A DNA stretch of 64,000 nt, from assembly GCF_001513975.1 (NCBI RefSeq), contig NZ_KQ947986.1:660713-724712 (forward strand), in the 5' to 3' direction. Origin of the DNA: Streptomyces curacoi (GTDB lineage Bacteria > Actinomycetota > Actinomycetes > Streptomycetales > Streptomycetaceae). This document shows, piece after piece, positions 46,151-54,536 of the stretch (position 1 is its first letter; the number at the start of each line of letters is the position of its first letter). The translations under genes and the position numbers were made by a program. Under the pieces are notes generated by a model that saw nothing but the letters and a program-made list of their open reading frames with translations, searched no databases and was not told where the DNA came from.

Positions 46151-48544
46151 TCAGTCCTCGTGCCCCAGCTGAAGATCGCGTTCCGTCCGGCCCCCGCCGG
46201 CGACTTGGAGCACGGTGGCGACCGGCGGGTAACCCGCGGCGATGACGGTGTACTCGCCGGAGGAGAGGTGACCGAACCGGAAGGTTCCGTCGGGGCCGGT
46301 GGTCAGGGTGTCCACGACGTTGCCGGCCAGGTCGAGGAGCGTCACCCGCGCGTCCTCGACGGGCCGTCCGCCGCCCGCCCGCACGGTGCCGCGCAGCAGG
46401 GCGCCGCCGGCGAGTTCGATGTCCTGGCGGGTCTCCCGGGCCGCCTTGACCGTGACGGGGACGGCGGCCGGGCGGAAGGCGGCCGAGCTCGCGGCGAGGG
46501 TGTACTCGCCGGCGACCAGCTCGGTGAGGACGTAACCGCCCTCGCGGCAGCTGCGGGTCGTGGCGACGACCTCGCCGTGGACGTCGGTGAGCGTGACGGT
46601 GGCGTCCACCGGCGTGCCGTCCGGGGTGAGCACTCTTCCGGCGAGGCGTCCGGCGCCGCCGAGGAGGAGGTCCAGTTCGACGGGGTGATCGCCGACGGTC
46701 ACGGAGACGGCCTGCGGCTGGTGGCCGCCCGCCGCGGCGATCATGACGTAGGTCCCCGAGCCCGGCGCCGTCAGCGCGAACCGCCCGTCCTCGCCGCTCG
46801 CGCCGCGCCCGACCTGTTGTCCGGCGGTGTCGATGAGGGTGAGGGCCGCACGCGGTACGACGGTCCCGTCGGGGTGCTGCACCGTGCCGCGGACGGGGAC
46901 GGGGACGGGGTACGGCAAGCGGGCCGGGGGGATCGGGGGGTGCACCGGCTCCGCTTCCGTCTCCGGGGCCGGGGCCGGGGCGTCGTGGGACACCAGCGGT
47001 TTCTCCTTGAGGAAGAAGGCGATGAGCAGGCCGACAACGAGCACCGGCACCAGATAGAGGAAGATGCGCGGCATGGCCTCGGCGTAGGCCCGGATGTAGC
47101 CGTCACGCAGCTCCGGAGGCATCGCGTGGACGAGCTGCGGGGTGAGGGACTCGGGGGCGGGCAGCTCGCCGCCCGCGCGCGTGGGGAGGTGTTCGGTCAG
47201 CGCGTCGGCGAGCCGGTCGGCGAAGAGGGTGCCGAAGATCGCCGCGCCGACACTGCCGCCGATCTGCCGGAAGTAGTTGTTGGCGCTGGTGGCGGTGCCG
47301 AGGTCGGCGGGCCGCACGGAGTTCTGCACGGCGAGGATCAGGACCGGCATCACCATGCCGATGCCGGCGCCGAGCACGGCCATCCAGATGCTGTAGTGCA
47401 GCCGGGGCGTGTCGGCTTCGAGGCGGGACAGCAGCCACATGCCGACGACCGAGAGCGCGCTGCCGAGCACGGGGTAGATCTTGTAGCGGCCGGTGTGGCT
47501 GATGAGCTGGCCGCAGACGATCGAGGCGCCGACGATGCCGCCCGTCATCGGCAGCATCAGCAGGCCCGACTCGGTGGCCGTGGCGCCGTCGACCATCTGC
47601 AGGAAGGTCGGCAGATAGCCGGCCGCGCCGAACAGGGCGACGCCGATCACGAGACCGACCAGGCCGGTGACGGTGAAGACGGAGTCCCGGAACAGCCGGA
47701 GCGGGATGAGGGGTTCGACGGCGAAGTGCTCGGCGACGAGGAAGAGGACGGTGGCGACGGCCGCGCCGGCACCGAGGCCGAGGATCACGCGGGAGTCCCA
47801 GGCGTACTCGGTGCCGCCCCAACTGGTCAGCAGGACCAGGCAGGTGGATGCGGCGGCGAGCAGCAGGGAGCCGAGGACGTCGAGCCGGGGCCTGGCCTGC
47901 GGCTTGGGCAGCTTCAGTACGACGGCGACGACGGCCAGGGTCACGAGGCCGAAGGGGACGTTGATGTAGAAGCACCACCGCCAGGGGAGGTGGTCCGTGA
48001 AGTAGCCGCCCAGCAGGGGTCCGGCGACCGAGGCGAGGCCGAACGCGGCGCCGATCAGGCCCATGAAGCGGCCGCGCTCCCGGGCCGGCACGATGTCCGC
48101 GACGATCGCCTGGACGCCGATCATGAGCCCGCCCGCGCCGACGCCCTGGATCGCGCGGTAGGCGATCAGCTGGTCCATGGTCTCGGCCCGCCCGGCGAGC
48201 GCGGAGCCCGCGACGAAGACGACGATCGCGAACTGGAAGACGCCCTTGCGGCCGAGGAGGTCACCGAGCTTGCCGTAGATCGGCAGACCGACGGTGGCGG
48301 TGAGCAGGTAGGCGGTGATCGCCCAGGACATCCTGTCCAGACCGTGCAGCTCACCGACGATCTTCGGCAGCGCGGTGGCGACGATCATCTGCTCCAGCGC
48401 GGCCAGCAGCAGCGCGAGCAGCAGCCCGAAGAAGACCAGCCGCACCCGGCGCGGACCGAGCTCGACGCCCGGGGCCTGCGCGGGAGCGGGGGCGTCCGGG
48501 GGTGCCGCGGCCGGTTCGTTCTGTACCAGAGTGATCCCGCCCAT
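46151..48544 (-). CDS. DHA2-type MFS exporter fused to three carboxypeptidase-regulatory-like (Ig-like) repeats
   Basis: 797 aa. Residues about 30-520 hold about 14 membrane helices of a drug/proton antiporter, with [12 protein letters not shown] (motif A) and [20 protein letters not shown] (motif C region). A proline-rich linker ([16 protein letters not shown]) leads to three homologous beta-sandwich repeats of about 80 residues (about 560-795), each with a G-T-V/L-x-x-P-D-G...T-L-x-D...G-x-Y/F-x-L-x-x-x-x-G-x-Y-T pattern, as in CarboxypepD_reg/CnaB-like domains. The tail would lie inside or outside depending on helix count, most likely cytoplasmic. Substrate unknown. Confidence 0.83.
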   Translation of the reverse strand: MGGITLVQNEPAAAPPDAPAPAQAPGVELGPRRVRLVFFGLLLALLLAALEQMIVATALPKIVGELHGLDRMSWAITAYLLTATVGLPIYGKLGDLLGRKGVFQFAIVVFVAGSALAGRAETMDQLIAYRAIQGVGAGGLMIGVQAIVADIVPARERGRFMGLIGAAFGLASVAGPLLGGYFTDHLPWRWCFYINVPFGLVTLAVVAVVLKLPKPQARPRLDVLGSLLLAAASTCLVLLTSWGGTEYAWDSRVILGLGAGAAVATVLFLVAEHFAVEPLIPLRLFRDSVFTVTGLVGLVIGVALFGAAGYLPTFLQMVDGATATESGLLMLPMTGGIVGASIVCGQLISHTGRYKIYPVLGSALSVVGMWLLSRLEADTPRLHYSIWMAVLGAGIGMVMPVLILAVQNSVRPADLGTATSANNYFRQIGGSVGAAIFGTLFADRLADALTEHLPTRAGGELPAPESLTPQLVHAMPPELRDGYIRAYAEAMPRIFLYLVPVLVVGLLIAFFLKEKPLVSHDAPAPAPETEAEPVHPPIPPARLPYPVPVPVRGTVQHPDGTVVPRAALTLIDTAGQQVGRGASGEDGRFALTAPGSGTYVMIAAAGGHQPQAVSVTVGDHPVELDLLLGGAGRLAGRVLTPDGTPVDATVTLTDVHGEVVATTRSCREGGYVLTELVAGEYTLAASSAAFRPAAVPVTVKAARETRQDIELAGGALLRGTVRAGGGRPVEDARVTLLDLAGNVVDTLTTGPDGTFRFGHLSSGEYTVIAAGYPPVATVLQVAGGGRTERDLQLGHED

Positions 48545-48707
48545 GTGCCGCTCCCCTCGTCGCGCTGCCGCACAATTGCCGCGTAAGCGACAACTACCGG
48601 CAAGCGCGACGAGTTACGGCGCCCAGTCGGGTGGGGGAAGGATCCACTCGATCCGGTGAGAGGGCCAACGTCCGCCGGGGATCAGCGCGTTGGCCCGGGC
48701 CGCACGG

Positions 48708-49151
48708 TTACTTCTCGACCTCGGCGGCGAGCTTGGCGAGCACCTGGTCGTAGATCCGGCCGAGGCCCTTGGGGGCGAAGGTCCTCTCGAAGAAGCCGCC
48801 GATGCCGCCGGCGCCGGTCCAGGTGGTGGTCACGACGACGCGGGAGCTGCCCTCGCCGGCCGGGGTGACCCGCCAGGTGGTGACCATGGAGGAGTTGCGG
48901 TCCTTCTCGACGAGCTCGCCGTCGGTGGGCTCACTGACCTCCAGGAGGCAGTCGCGTACGCGCTTGCTGGTGGCCTGGAGCTTCCAGTGGACGAGGGTGC
49001 CCTCGCCGTCGCCGCCCTCGCGCACCTCGTACTCACTGAAGTGCTCGGGGAGCAGCTTCGCGCGCGTGCCGCTGTAGTCGGCGAGGGCGTCGAACACCTT
49101 CTCCGCGTCCGCCGCGACGACCCGCTCCGTAGTGGCCTCGACCTGCGCCAT
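48708..49151 (-). CDS. SRPBCC family protein
   Basis: 147 aa, a START/Bet v1-like small-ligand fold (EKVFDALADYSGTRAKLLPE, STWRVTPAGEG-like central strands, and the long C-terminal helix IYDQVLAKLAAEVEK). Role unknown. ATG 49151 has GGAGGAA 5 bp upstream; it diverges from the radical SAM gene. Confidence 0.78.
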   Translation of the reverse strand: MAQVEATTERVVAADAEKVFDALADYSGTRAKLLPEHFSEYEVREGGDGEGTLVHWKLQATSKRVRDCLLEVSEPTDGELVEKDRNSSMVTTWRVTPAGEGSSRVVVTTTWTGAGGIGGFFERTFAPKGLGRIYDQVLAKLAAEVEK

Positions 49152-49297
49152 TGACTTCCTCCAGGACCAGAATTCTCGGGGGTTGGGGCAAGCCAACCAC
49201 CCCGCTCCCGGACCGCCCAAATCGGGGTCCCGACGAGTCCCCGAAGCGATCGCACACCGATCGGAAACGAAGCGGGGCAGAGGTCGCACGATCAAGG

Positions 49298-49309
49298 GAA
49301 CATGTGTTC
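49298..49309. promoter_or_regulatory. LexA (SOS) box
   Basis: GAACATGTGTTC is a perfect match to the actinobacterial SOS box GAAC-N4-GTTC, 33 bp upstream of the radical SAM start and 147 bp upstream of the SRPBCC gene on the other strand. Confidence 0.75.
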
Positions 49310-49341
49310 TATTCTTGGGGCAGTGCTATCGAGGAGGCGTC

Positions 49342-50379
49342 ATGCGCTGGGAGAACCTCACCCTGGAGTCCGACCACAGCCGGGCCGATGCCACGCTGTT
49401 CGGTGCGGACGCGGTGACCACCCGCACGATCGACACCCCGGAGTTCCGTGGCATCACCTTCCACGAGATCCGGGCCCGCTCGATCATCAACCGGGTGCCG
49501 GGCGCCTCGCGCATGCCCTTCGAATGGACGGTCAATCCCTATCGTGGCTGCACGCACGCGTGCGTGTACTGCTTCGCCCGCAAGACCCACAGCTATCTGG
49601 ACCTCGACACGGGCCTCGGCTTCGACTCCCAGATCGTGGTCAAGGTGAACGCGCCGGAGCTGCTGCGCCGCCAGCTGGCCTCACCCCGCTGGCAGGGCGA
49701 GCACATAGCCATGGGCACGAACGTCGACTGCTACCAGCGGGCGGAGGGCCGCTACCGCCTGATGCCGGGCATTCTCAGCGCCCTGCGCGACCACGCCAAC
49801 CCCTACTCGATCCTGACCAAGGGCACGCTGATCCTGCGCGACCTGGAGCTGCTGAAGCAGTCGGCGGAGGTGACGGACGTCGGCGTCTGCGTCTCGGTCG
49901 GCTTCACCGACCCCGAGCTGTGGCGCACCGTGGAGCCGGGCACGCCCGCGCCCGAGCGGCGCCTGGACGTCGTACGGACCCTCACCGAGCACGGGCTCGG
50001 GTGCGGTGTGCTGATGGCGCCGGTGATTCCCTTCCTGAGCGACCACCCGGCCCAACTGCGGGCCACGGTGCGCGCGATCGCCGCCTCCGGAGCCACCTCC
50101 GTCACCCCGCTGGTGCTGCATCTGCGGCCCGGGGCCCGCGAGTGGTTCATGGCCTGGCTCGGCCGGGAGCACCCGCATCTGGTGCGCCGTTACGAGCGGC
50201 TGTACGCGAACGGCGCCTACGCGCCCAAGTGGTACCAGCGCCGGATCACCCGTCAGGTCCACGATCTGGCTCAGGAGTACGGCATCGGCCCCACGCGCGC
50301 GGGCATGCCCCGGCGGATCCGCGAGCCCGAGCCGACCGAGCACGCGCTGACCGAACCGACCCAACTCTCGCTCCTTTGA
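49342..50379 (+). CDS. Rv2578c-like radical SAM protein (SplB-related)
   Basis: 345 aa. The radical SAM cysteines are in GCTHACVYCFARKTH (residues 70, 74 and 77), preceded by WTVNPYRG. Further TIM-barrel landmarks are VKVNAPELLRRQL, GTNVDCYQRAEGRYRLMPGI and ILTKGTLILRDLELL. The family is related to spore photoproduct lyase-type proteins and its reaction is unknown. ATG 49342 has GAGGAGG 5 bp upstream. A perfect SOS box in the promoter implies DNA-damage induction. Confidence 0.83.
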   Translation: MRWENLTLESDHSRADATLFGADAVTTRTIDTPEFRGITFHEIRARSIINRVPGASRMPFEWTVNPYRGCTHACVYCFARKTHSYLDLDTGLGFDSQIVVKVNAPELLRRQLASPRWQGEHIAMGTNVDCYQRAEGRYRLMPGILSALRDHANPYSILTKGTLILRDLELLKQSAEVTDVGVCVSVGFTDPELWRTVEPGTPAPERRLDVVRTLTEHGLGCGVLMAPVIPFLSDHPAQLRATVRAIAASGATSVTPLVLHLRPGAREWFMAWLGREHPHLVRRYERLYANGAYAPKWYQRRITRQVHDLAQEYGIGPTRAGMPRRIREPEPTEHALTEPTQLSLL

Positions 50380-50515
50380 GAGCATCGGAGCGTATCTCTC
50401 GACCCAATCGGGTCAACTCTCGCCACAACGAGTTCCTCCGGGCGCCCCTCTCGGGACGATGCGGCCAGGGCCGTGACCTTCGCGGTCCGACACCCTCCGT
50501 CCTGGGAGGACCCCC

Positions 50516-52096
50516 ATGCGAAAACGCGCAGCCGTGCTGTGCGGCGCCGCCGTCGTCGTGGCCGGGACCGTGACGGCCGTCCCCGCCGAGGCGGGCGCCG
50601 CGCACACCGCGCAAGCCGCTCAGGCCGCGTCGCTCACCTGGAAGGAGTGCGGCACGAAGAAGTACCCGACGCTGCAGTGCGCGTCCCTGGAGGTGCCGCT
50701 CGACCACACGAACCCGCGCGGACGGCGGATCACCCTCGCGCTGTCCCGTGTGCCGCACACCGCGCGGAAGTACCAGGGCCCCCTGCTGGTCAACCCCGGC
50801 GGCCCCGGCGGCAGCGGTCGCACGCTCGCAGGGTTCGTCGCCTCCGCACTGCCCGCGGCGGTGGCGGCACAGTACGACGTCATCGGCTTCGACCCGCGCG
50901 GCGTCGGCCGGAGCAGGCCCGCCCTGGACTGCCGGCCCGGCCACTTCGACCCGGTGCGGCCGGACTCCGTGCCGAGCACAGCGCGGATCGAGCGGGCCAA
51001 CCTCCTGCGCGCCAAGGCCTTCGCGCGGGCCTGCGGCAAGAAGTACGCGGACGTGCTGCCGTACATCGACACGATCAGCGCCGCCAAGGACCTGGACCGG
51101 ATCCGGGCCGCACTCGGCGCACGGCAGCTCAACTACTTCGGCTACTCGTACGGCACCTACCTCGGCGCGGTCTACGCCAAGCTCTTCCCCCAGCGGGTGC
51201 GGCGCGCGGCCCTGGACTCGGTCGTCGACCCCACCGGCGTCTGGTACGAGGACAACCTCGCGCAGGACCACGCCTTCGACGACCGGCACCGCGCCTTCAT
51301 GGCGTGGGTCGCCAGGCACGACACGACGTACCGGCTCGGCACCGATCCGGCACGGGTCGAGGCCAGGTGGTACGCGATGCGGGCAGCCCTGGCCAAGACG
51401 CCGGCCGAGGGCAAGCTGGGCGCCGCCGAGCTGGAGGACACCTTCCTGCCCGGCGGTTACTACAACGGCTACTGGCCCCACCTCGCGGAGGCGTTCGCGG
51501 CATACGTGAACGACCGGGACGCCGACCCGTTGCTGGAGGCGTACGAGAGGTTCGGCGCCGCCGACGCGGCCGACGACAACGGCTACAGCGTCTACACCTC
51601 GGTGCAGTGCCGGGACGCCGCCTGGCCGCGCGACTGGCACCGGTGGCGTACGGACAACTGGGCCGTGCACGCGAAGGCGCCGTTCATGACCTGGAGCAAC
51701 GCCTGGTACAACGCGCCGTGTGCGTTCTGGCCGACGCCCTCGACGCACCGGCCGATGGACATCGCCAACGGCAAGCTGCCGCCGGTGCTGCTGTTCCAGG
51801 CGACCGGCGACGCGGCCACCCCGTACGGGGGCGCCGTCACGGTCCACCGGCAGCTGGCCCGGTCCAGTCTGGTGGTCGAGCGGGGCGGCGGGAACCACGG
51901 CATCACACTGGGCGGGAACAGCTGCCTGGACAAGCACCTCGCGGCGTACCTGACCGACGGCACGGTGCCGCGCGGCCGAGGTGAGGCGGACGCGGTGTGC
52001 CAGGCACTGCCCGAGCCGAAACCGCTGAGCTCCAAGGCGGCGTCCGCGTCGACGCCCGGCGCCGAACTGCACCGGCTGCTCGGCGTCCGCCGCTGA
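50516..52096 (+). CDS. Secreted alpha/beta-hydrolase, tripeptidyl aminopeptidase (S33) type
   Basis: 526 aa. A signal peptide (KRAAVLCGAAVVVAGTVTAV, AEAGA) is followed by a hydrolase with oxyanion-loop VNPGGPGGSG (near 92), FDPRGVGRS, nucleophile GYSYGTYLG (near 208), acid region LLFQATGDAATPY and base GGGNHGI (near 460). This is the SlpD/SlpE/Tap-like family that removes N-terminal tripeptides from secreted proteins. GGAGG lies 6 bp before the ATG. Confidence 0.85.
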   Translation: MRKRAAVLCGAAVVVAGTVTAVPAEAGAAHTAQAAQAASLTWKECGTKKYPTLQCASLEVPLDHTNPRGRRITLALSRVPHTARKYQGPLLVNPGGPGGSGRTLAGFVASALPAAVAAQYDVIGFDPRGVGRSRPALDCRPGHFDPVRPDSVPSTARIERANLLRAKAFARACGKKYADVLPYIDTISAAKDLDRIRAALGARQLNYFGYSYGTYLGAVYAKLFPQRVRRAALDSVVDPTGVWYEDNLAQDHAFDDRHRAFMAWVARHDTTYRLGTDPARVEARWYAMRAALAKTPAEGKLGAAELEDTFLPGGYYNGYWPHLAEAFAAYVNDRDADPLLEAYERFGAADAADDNGYSVYTSVQCRDAAWPRDWHRWRTDNWAVHAKAPFMTWSNAWYNAPCAFWPTPSTHRPMDIANGKLPPVLLFQATGDAATPYGGAVTVHRQLARSSLVVERGGGNHGITLGGNSCLDKHLAAYLTDGTVPRGRGEADAVCQALPEPKPLSSKAASASTPGAELHRLLGVRR

Positions 52097-52149
52097 GGGC
52101 CTGACAGCCCGTCGGGGGCGTTGTCAGACCCATGGTCCACCATGGACGC

Positions 52150-52548
52150 ATGAGTGAGCTGACCAGGATTCCCGCCCCCGACGGGGTCGCCCCCGCGGCG
52201 CAGTACACGCACGTCGTGCTCGGCACCGGCCGTTTCGTCGCCGTCTCCGGCCAGCTCGCCCTGGACGAGGACGGCAGGCTCGTCGGCGAGGGCGACCCGG
52301 CGGCCCAGGCCCGCCAGGTCTTCGAGAACCTGCGGCGCTGTCTGGCCGCCGCCGGCGCCACCTTCGACGACGTGGTCAAGCTCACCTACTTCCTCACGGA
52401 CATGGCGCACCTGCCCGCCGTGCGAGCGGCCCGCGCCGAGCACATACCCGACGACCGGCTGCCGGCCGCGTCGGCGGTGCGGGTGGCCGGGCTGGTGCGG
52501 CCGGAGTTCCTCATGGAGATCGAGGCGTTCGCGGTGGTGCCGGGTTAA
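52150..52548 (+). CDS. RidA family protein
   Basis: 132 aa, the usual RidA length. GRFVAVSGQLALDEDGRLVG, ENLRRCLAAAGATFDDVVKL and LVRPEFLMEIEAFAV are characteristic, with the arginine that binds the carboxylate (near 103). RidA hydrolyses reactive enamine/imine intermediates. ATG 52150 is chosen by family alignment; an in-frame ATG at 52132 exists and neither has a clear ribosome site. Confidence 0.82.
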   Translation: MSELTRIPAPDGVAPAAQYTHVVLGTGRFVAVSGQLALDEDGRLVGEGDPAAQARQVFENLRRCLAAAGATFDDVVKLTYFLTDMAHLPAVRAARAEHIPDDRLPAASAVRVAGLVRPEFLMEIEAFAVVPG

Positions 52549-52566
52549 GCGGTGGTGCCGGGTTAA
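52531..52566 (+). repeat. Perfect 18-bp tandem duplication spanning the ridA stop
   Basis: GCGGTGGTGCCGGGTTAA occurs twice back to back; the first copy encodes the last codons and stop of ridA, the second lies just after. A recent slippage duplication. Confidence 0.9.
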
Positions 52567-52606
52567 TCGGAGGCCGACACGGGCGGGCGGTCTCTAGGGT
52601 GCCGTC

Positions 52607-53140
52607 ATGAACGACGACCGCATACGGGTCCGCCCCATGACCCTGGCCGACTGCGACCGTGTCGCCGAGATCCGCATCGGCGGCTGGCAGAACGCCTACC
52701 GAGGCCTCGTCCCGCAGCCGTACCTGGACGCCCTGGACGTGGCGGAGGACGCCGAACGCCGCCGCGCCCATCTCGCGCAGGCCGACGGCAGTGTGGTGAA
52801 CCTGGTCGCGGAGCGCGGCGGGCAGGTCGTCGGCTGGGCCTGCCACGGCCCCTACCGCGACGGCGAAGCGCGCACCGAGGACGCCGAGTTGTACGCCCTC
52901 TACGTGGACCCGGCGCACTACGGCAACGGCACCGGCCACGCCCTGCTCCAGGAGTCGGTACGCCGGTGCACGGCCGCCGGGCACCCCCGCATGCTCCTGT
53001 GGGTCCTCAGGGACAACACCCGCGCCCGCAAATTCTACGAGCGCGCCGACTTCCGCCCGGACGGCACCGAGGAGCCCTTCGAGGTGGACGGCGTCGAGGT
53101 ACCGGAGGTCCGTTACACACGGGAGCTGCCGCCCGGCTGA
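52607..53140 (+). CDS. GNAT N-acetyltransferase
   Basis: 177 aa. RIRVRPMTLADCDRVAEIRI at the start, ELYALYVDPAHYGNGTGHAL with the acetyl-CoA loop (near 103-118), and LWVLRDNTRARKFYERADF near the end are standard GNAT features. Substrate unknown. It starts 58 bp after ridA. Confidence 0.83.
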   Translation: MNDDRIRVRPMTLADCDRVAEIRIGGWQNAYRGLVPQPYLDALDVAEDAERRRAHLAQADGSVVNLVAERGGQVVGWACHGPYRDGEARTEDAELYALYVDPAHYGNGTGHALLQESVRRCTAAGHPRMLLWVLRDNTRARKFYERADFRPDGTEEPFEVDGVEVPEVRYTRELPPG

Positions 53141-53166
53141 CGGGTCGCCAGGACATCGCCGACCGC

Positions 53167-53415
53167 CCCCACCGAGCTGCGGCACGGTGCGAACTGCTGA
53201 CCGGCGGAGAGCCCGCTACAACATCACCGCCCAGCCGCACCGGGCCGCGGCACAGGCGCGAACTGCCGACCGGCTGACAACTCACCTCGACGTCACCAAC
53301 CACCCACGCCGAGCTGCGGCACGGACGGGCACTGCTGACCGGCGGACAGCCCGCCCCGATGTCACCAACCACCCGCACCGAACTACGACACGGGCAGGAG
53401 TTGGTGACCGGCGGC
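53167..53415. repeat. 69-bp degenerate tandem repeat array in non-coding DNA
   Basis: About 3.6 units start near 53167, 53235, 53304 and 53373. Each carries a CC(G/A)C(A/G)CCG(A/G)(G/A)C-TGCGGCAC block, an ACTGC(T/C)GACCGGC block and a GTCACCAACCAC-type end. Unit spacing is 68-69 bp, with about 70-85% identity by eye. The open frames over it have no coding look. The whole gap 53141-53569 holds no gene I can support. Confidence 0.75.
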
Positions 53416-53569
53416 GCCGATCGCTGCCACGGTCACGGACAAGCAGCTACAGATGGACCGCCGCCGCGCAAGTCGCCGGACGCCGACCCGCCGGAGATTC
53501 ACAAGTGCCGCGAGCCTTCGGTCGCCGACGGCCCCAACCCCCGCGAGTCCCGTCCGATCGGCCGGAACC

Positions 53570-54145
53570 TCATCCCTGCCTCGGAATGCGCGCCAGCGCC
53601 TGTACGGCCGCCTCCGCCAGCGCCGGATGGGCCAACGCCTCGTTCAGGACGCGTCTGGCCCGGGTGTCGCCCAGTGCGCCGAGGCCCTCCACGCAGGCGA
53701 GGGCGACACGGCGGTAGGGGTCGTGGGGGCGCAGCCGTCGCTCCAGGGTGGTGATCAGCGCGGGCACGGCCTCGGGGGCGCGCAGTTCGACCAGGAGCCG
53801 GACCGGGTGCAGGGCGTAGGCGACGCGGAGTTCGTTGGTGGCCAGGGCGGCCGCCGCGCGGGCGGTGCGCGGGTCGCCGAGCCGGGCGAGGGCGTGCGCT
53901 GCGGACGCACAGCGTTGCGGATCGCGGTGGTTGAGGAGCAGGACGAGGGACTCGAAGGCCCGCCGGTCCCCCGCGAGGCCCAGCCGGAACGCGGCCAGCT
54001 CCCTGGCCCACAGCGGCTGCCCGGGCGCGGTGAGGACGTCCGCCAGTTCGTCGAGGTCCTCGGTCGCCACCAGGCGGTCGTACGCGGCCGACGCCCCGGA
54101 CTCCTGCCGTAAGCGCTCCGTGAGTGATCGCAACTCTTCGTCCAT
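53570..54145 (-). CDS. HEAT-repeat protein
   Basis: 191 aa, all-helical, with about five alpha-alpha repeats of about 32 residues (ELAAFRLGLAGDRRAFESLV; SAAHALARLGDPRTARAAAA; ACVEGLGALGDTRARRVLNE). Probably a protein-binding scaffold. It diverges from the 3-hydroxybutyryl-CoA dehydrogenase gene across a 391-bp gap. Confidence 0.75.
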   Translation of the reverse strand: MDEELRSLTERLRQESGASAAYDRLVATEDLDELADVLTAPGQPLWARELAAFRLGLAGDRRAFESLVLLLNHRDPQRCASAAHALARLGDPRTARAAAALATNELRVAYALHPVRLLVELRAPEAVPALITTLERRLRPHDPYRRVALACVEGLGALGDTRARRVLNEALAHPALAEAAVQALARIPRQG

Positions 54146-54309
54146 GGCTCCGAGATTAGGCGTGCCGTCGGCTTCTCGGGACGTACATCACAAACACGAG
54201 GGCTGGCGTGCTCGTTACCCGGGAGTTAAGCTCAGACGAGCGAGTTACCCACTCGCACCCCTCCTTGCGGCGGCCTGGTGACGCAGTTGCCGCAAGTGCA
54301 GTCGGTTCG

Positions 54310-54329
54310 GTACTCAGGTACCTCAGTAC
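54310..54329. promoter_or_regulatory. 20-bp near-palindrome upstream of the 3-hydroxybutyryl-CoA dehydrogenase
   Basis: GTACTCAGGTACCTCAGTAC is an inverted repeat with a perfect AGGTACCT centre and GTACT/AGTAC arms, broken at one pair. It lies 208 bp before the dehydrogenase start in the 391-bp divergent gap (54146-54536), where two GAGTTA-containing direct repeats also occur near 54220-54250. No other gene is visible there. Confidence 0.45.
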
Positions 54330-54536
54330 GACTCGGCCACGGGACAGGGCCGGTCGGTCATCACCGCTCCTCGGACGTGTGCACGTCCGCAGCGACGGCA
54401 CCGGGCGTGTGCGCTCGCAGCCCGGCAACACCCGCACTCCTCGCACCCGGTGCGCCCGCGGTCCGGCTCCGGTCGGGCCCTCCTCGGCGCACCCGGGCGC
54501 ATTTCCAGTCGTCACCCTCATTCCTGGAGTCCCGCG

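Noticed and set aside
48575..48603. TTGCCG...CGGCAA inverted repeat before the MFS gene
   Set aside because: The arms are only 6 bp and 17 bp apart, too weak to call an operator.
50400..50414. GACCC-AATC-GGGTC hairpin after the radical SAM gene
   Set aside because: A 5-bp stem is too short for a confident terminator.
53167..53415. Possible CRISPR array
   Set aside because: The units are degenerate along their whole length with no constant repeat and unique spacer alternation, and no cas genes are present.
53187..53717. Repeat-containing open frame encoding HRAAA-TADRR-type units
   Set aside because: No ribosome site, unusual composition, and it runs into the HEAT-repeat gene on the other strand; treated as non-coding repeats.
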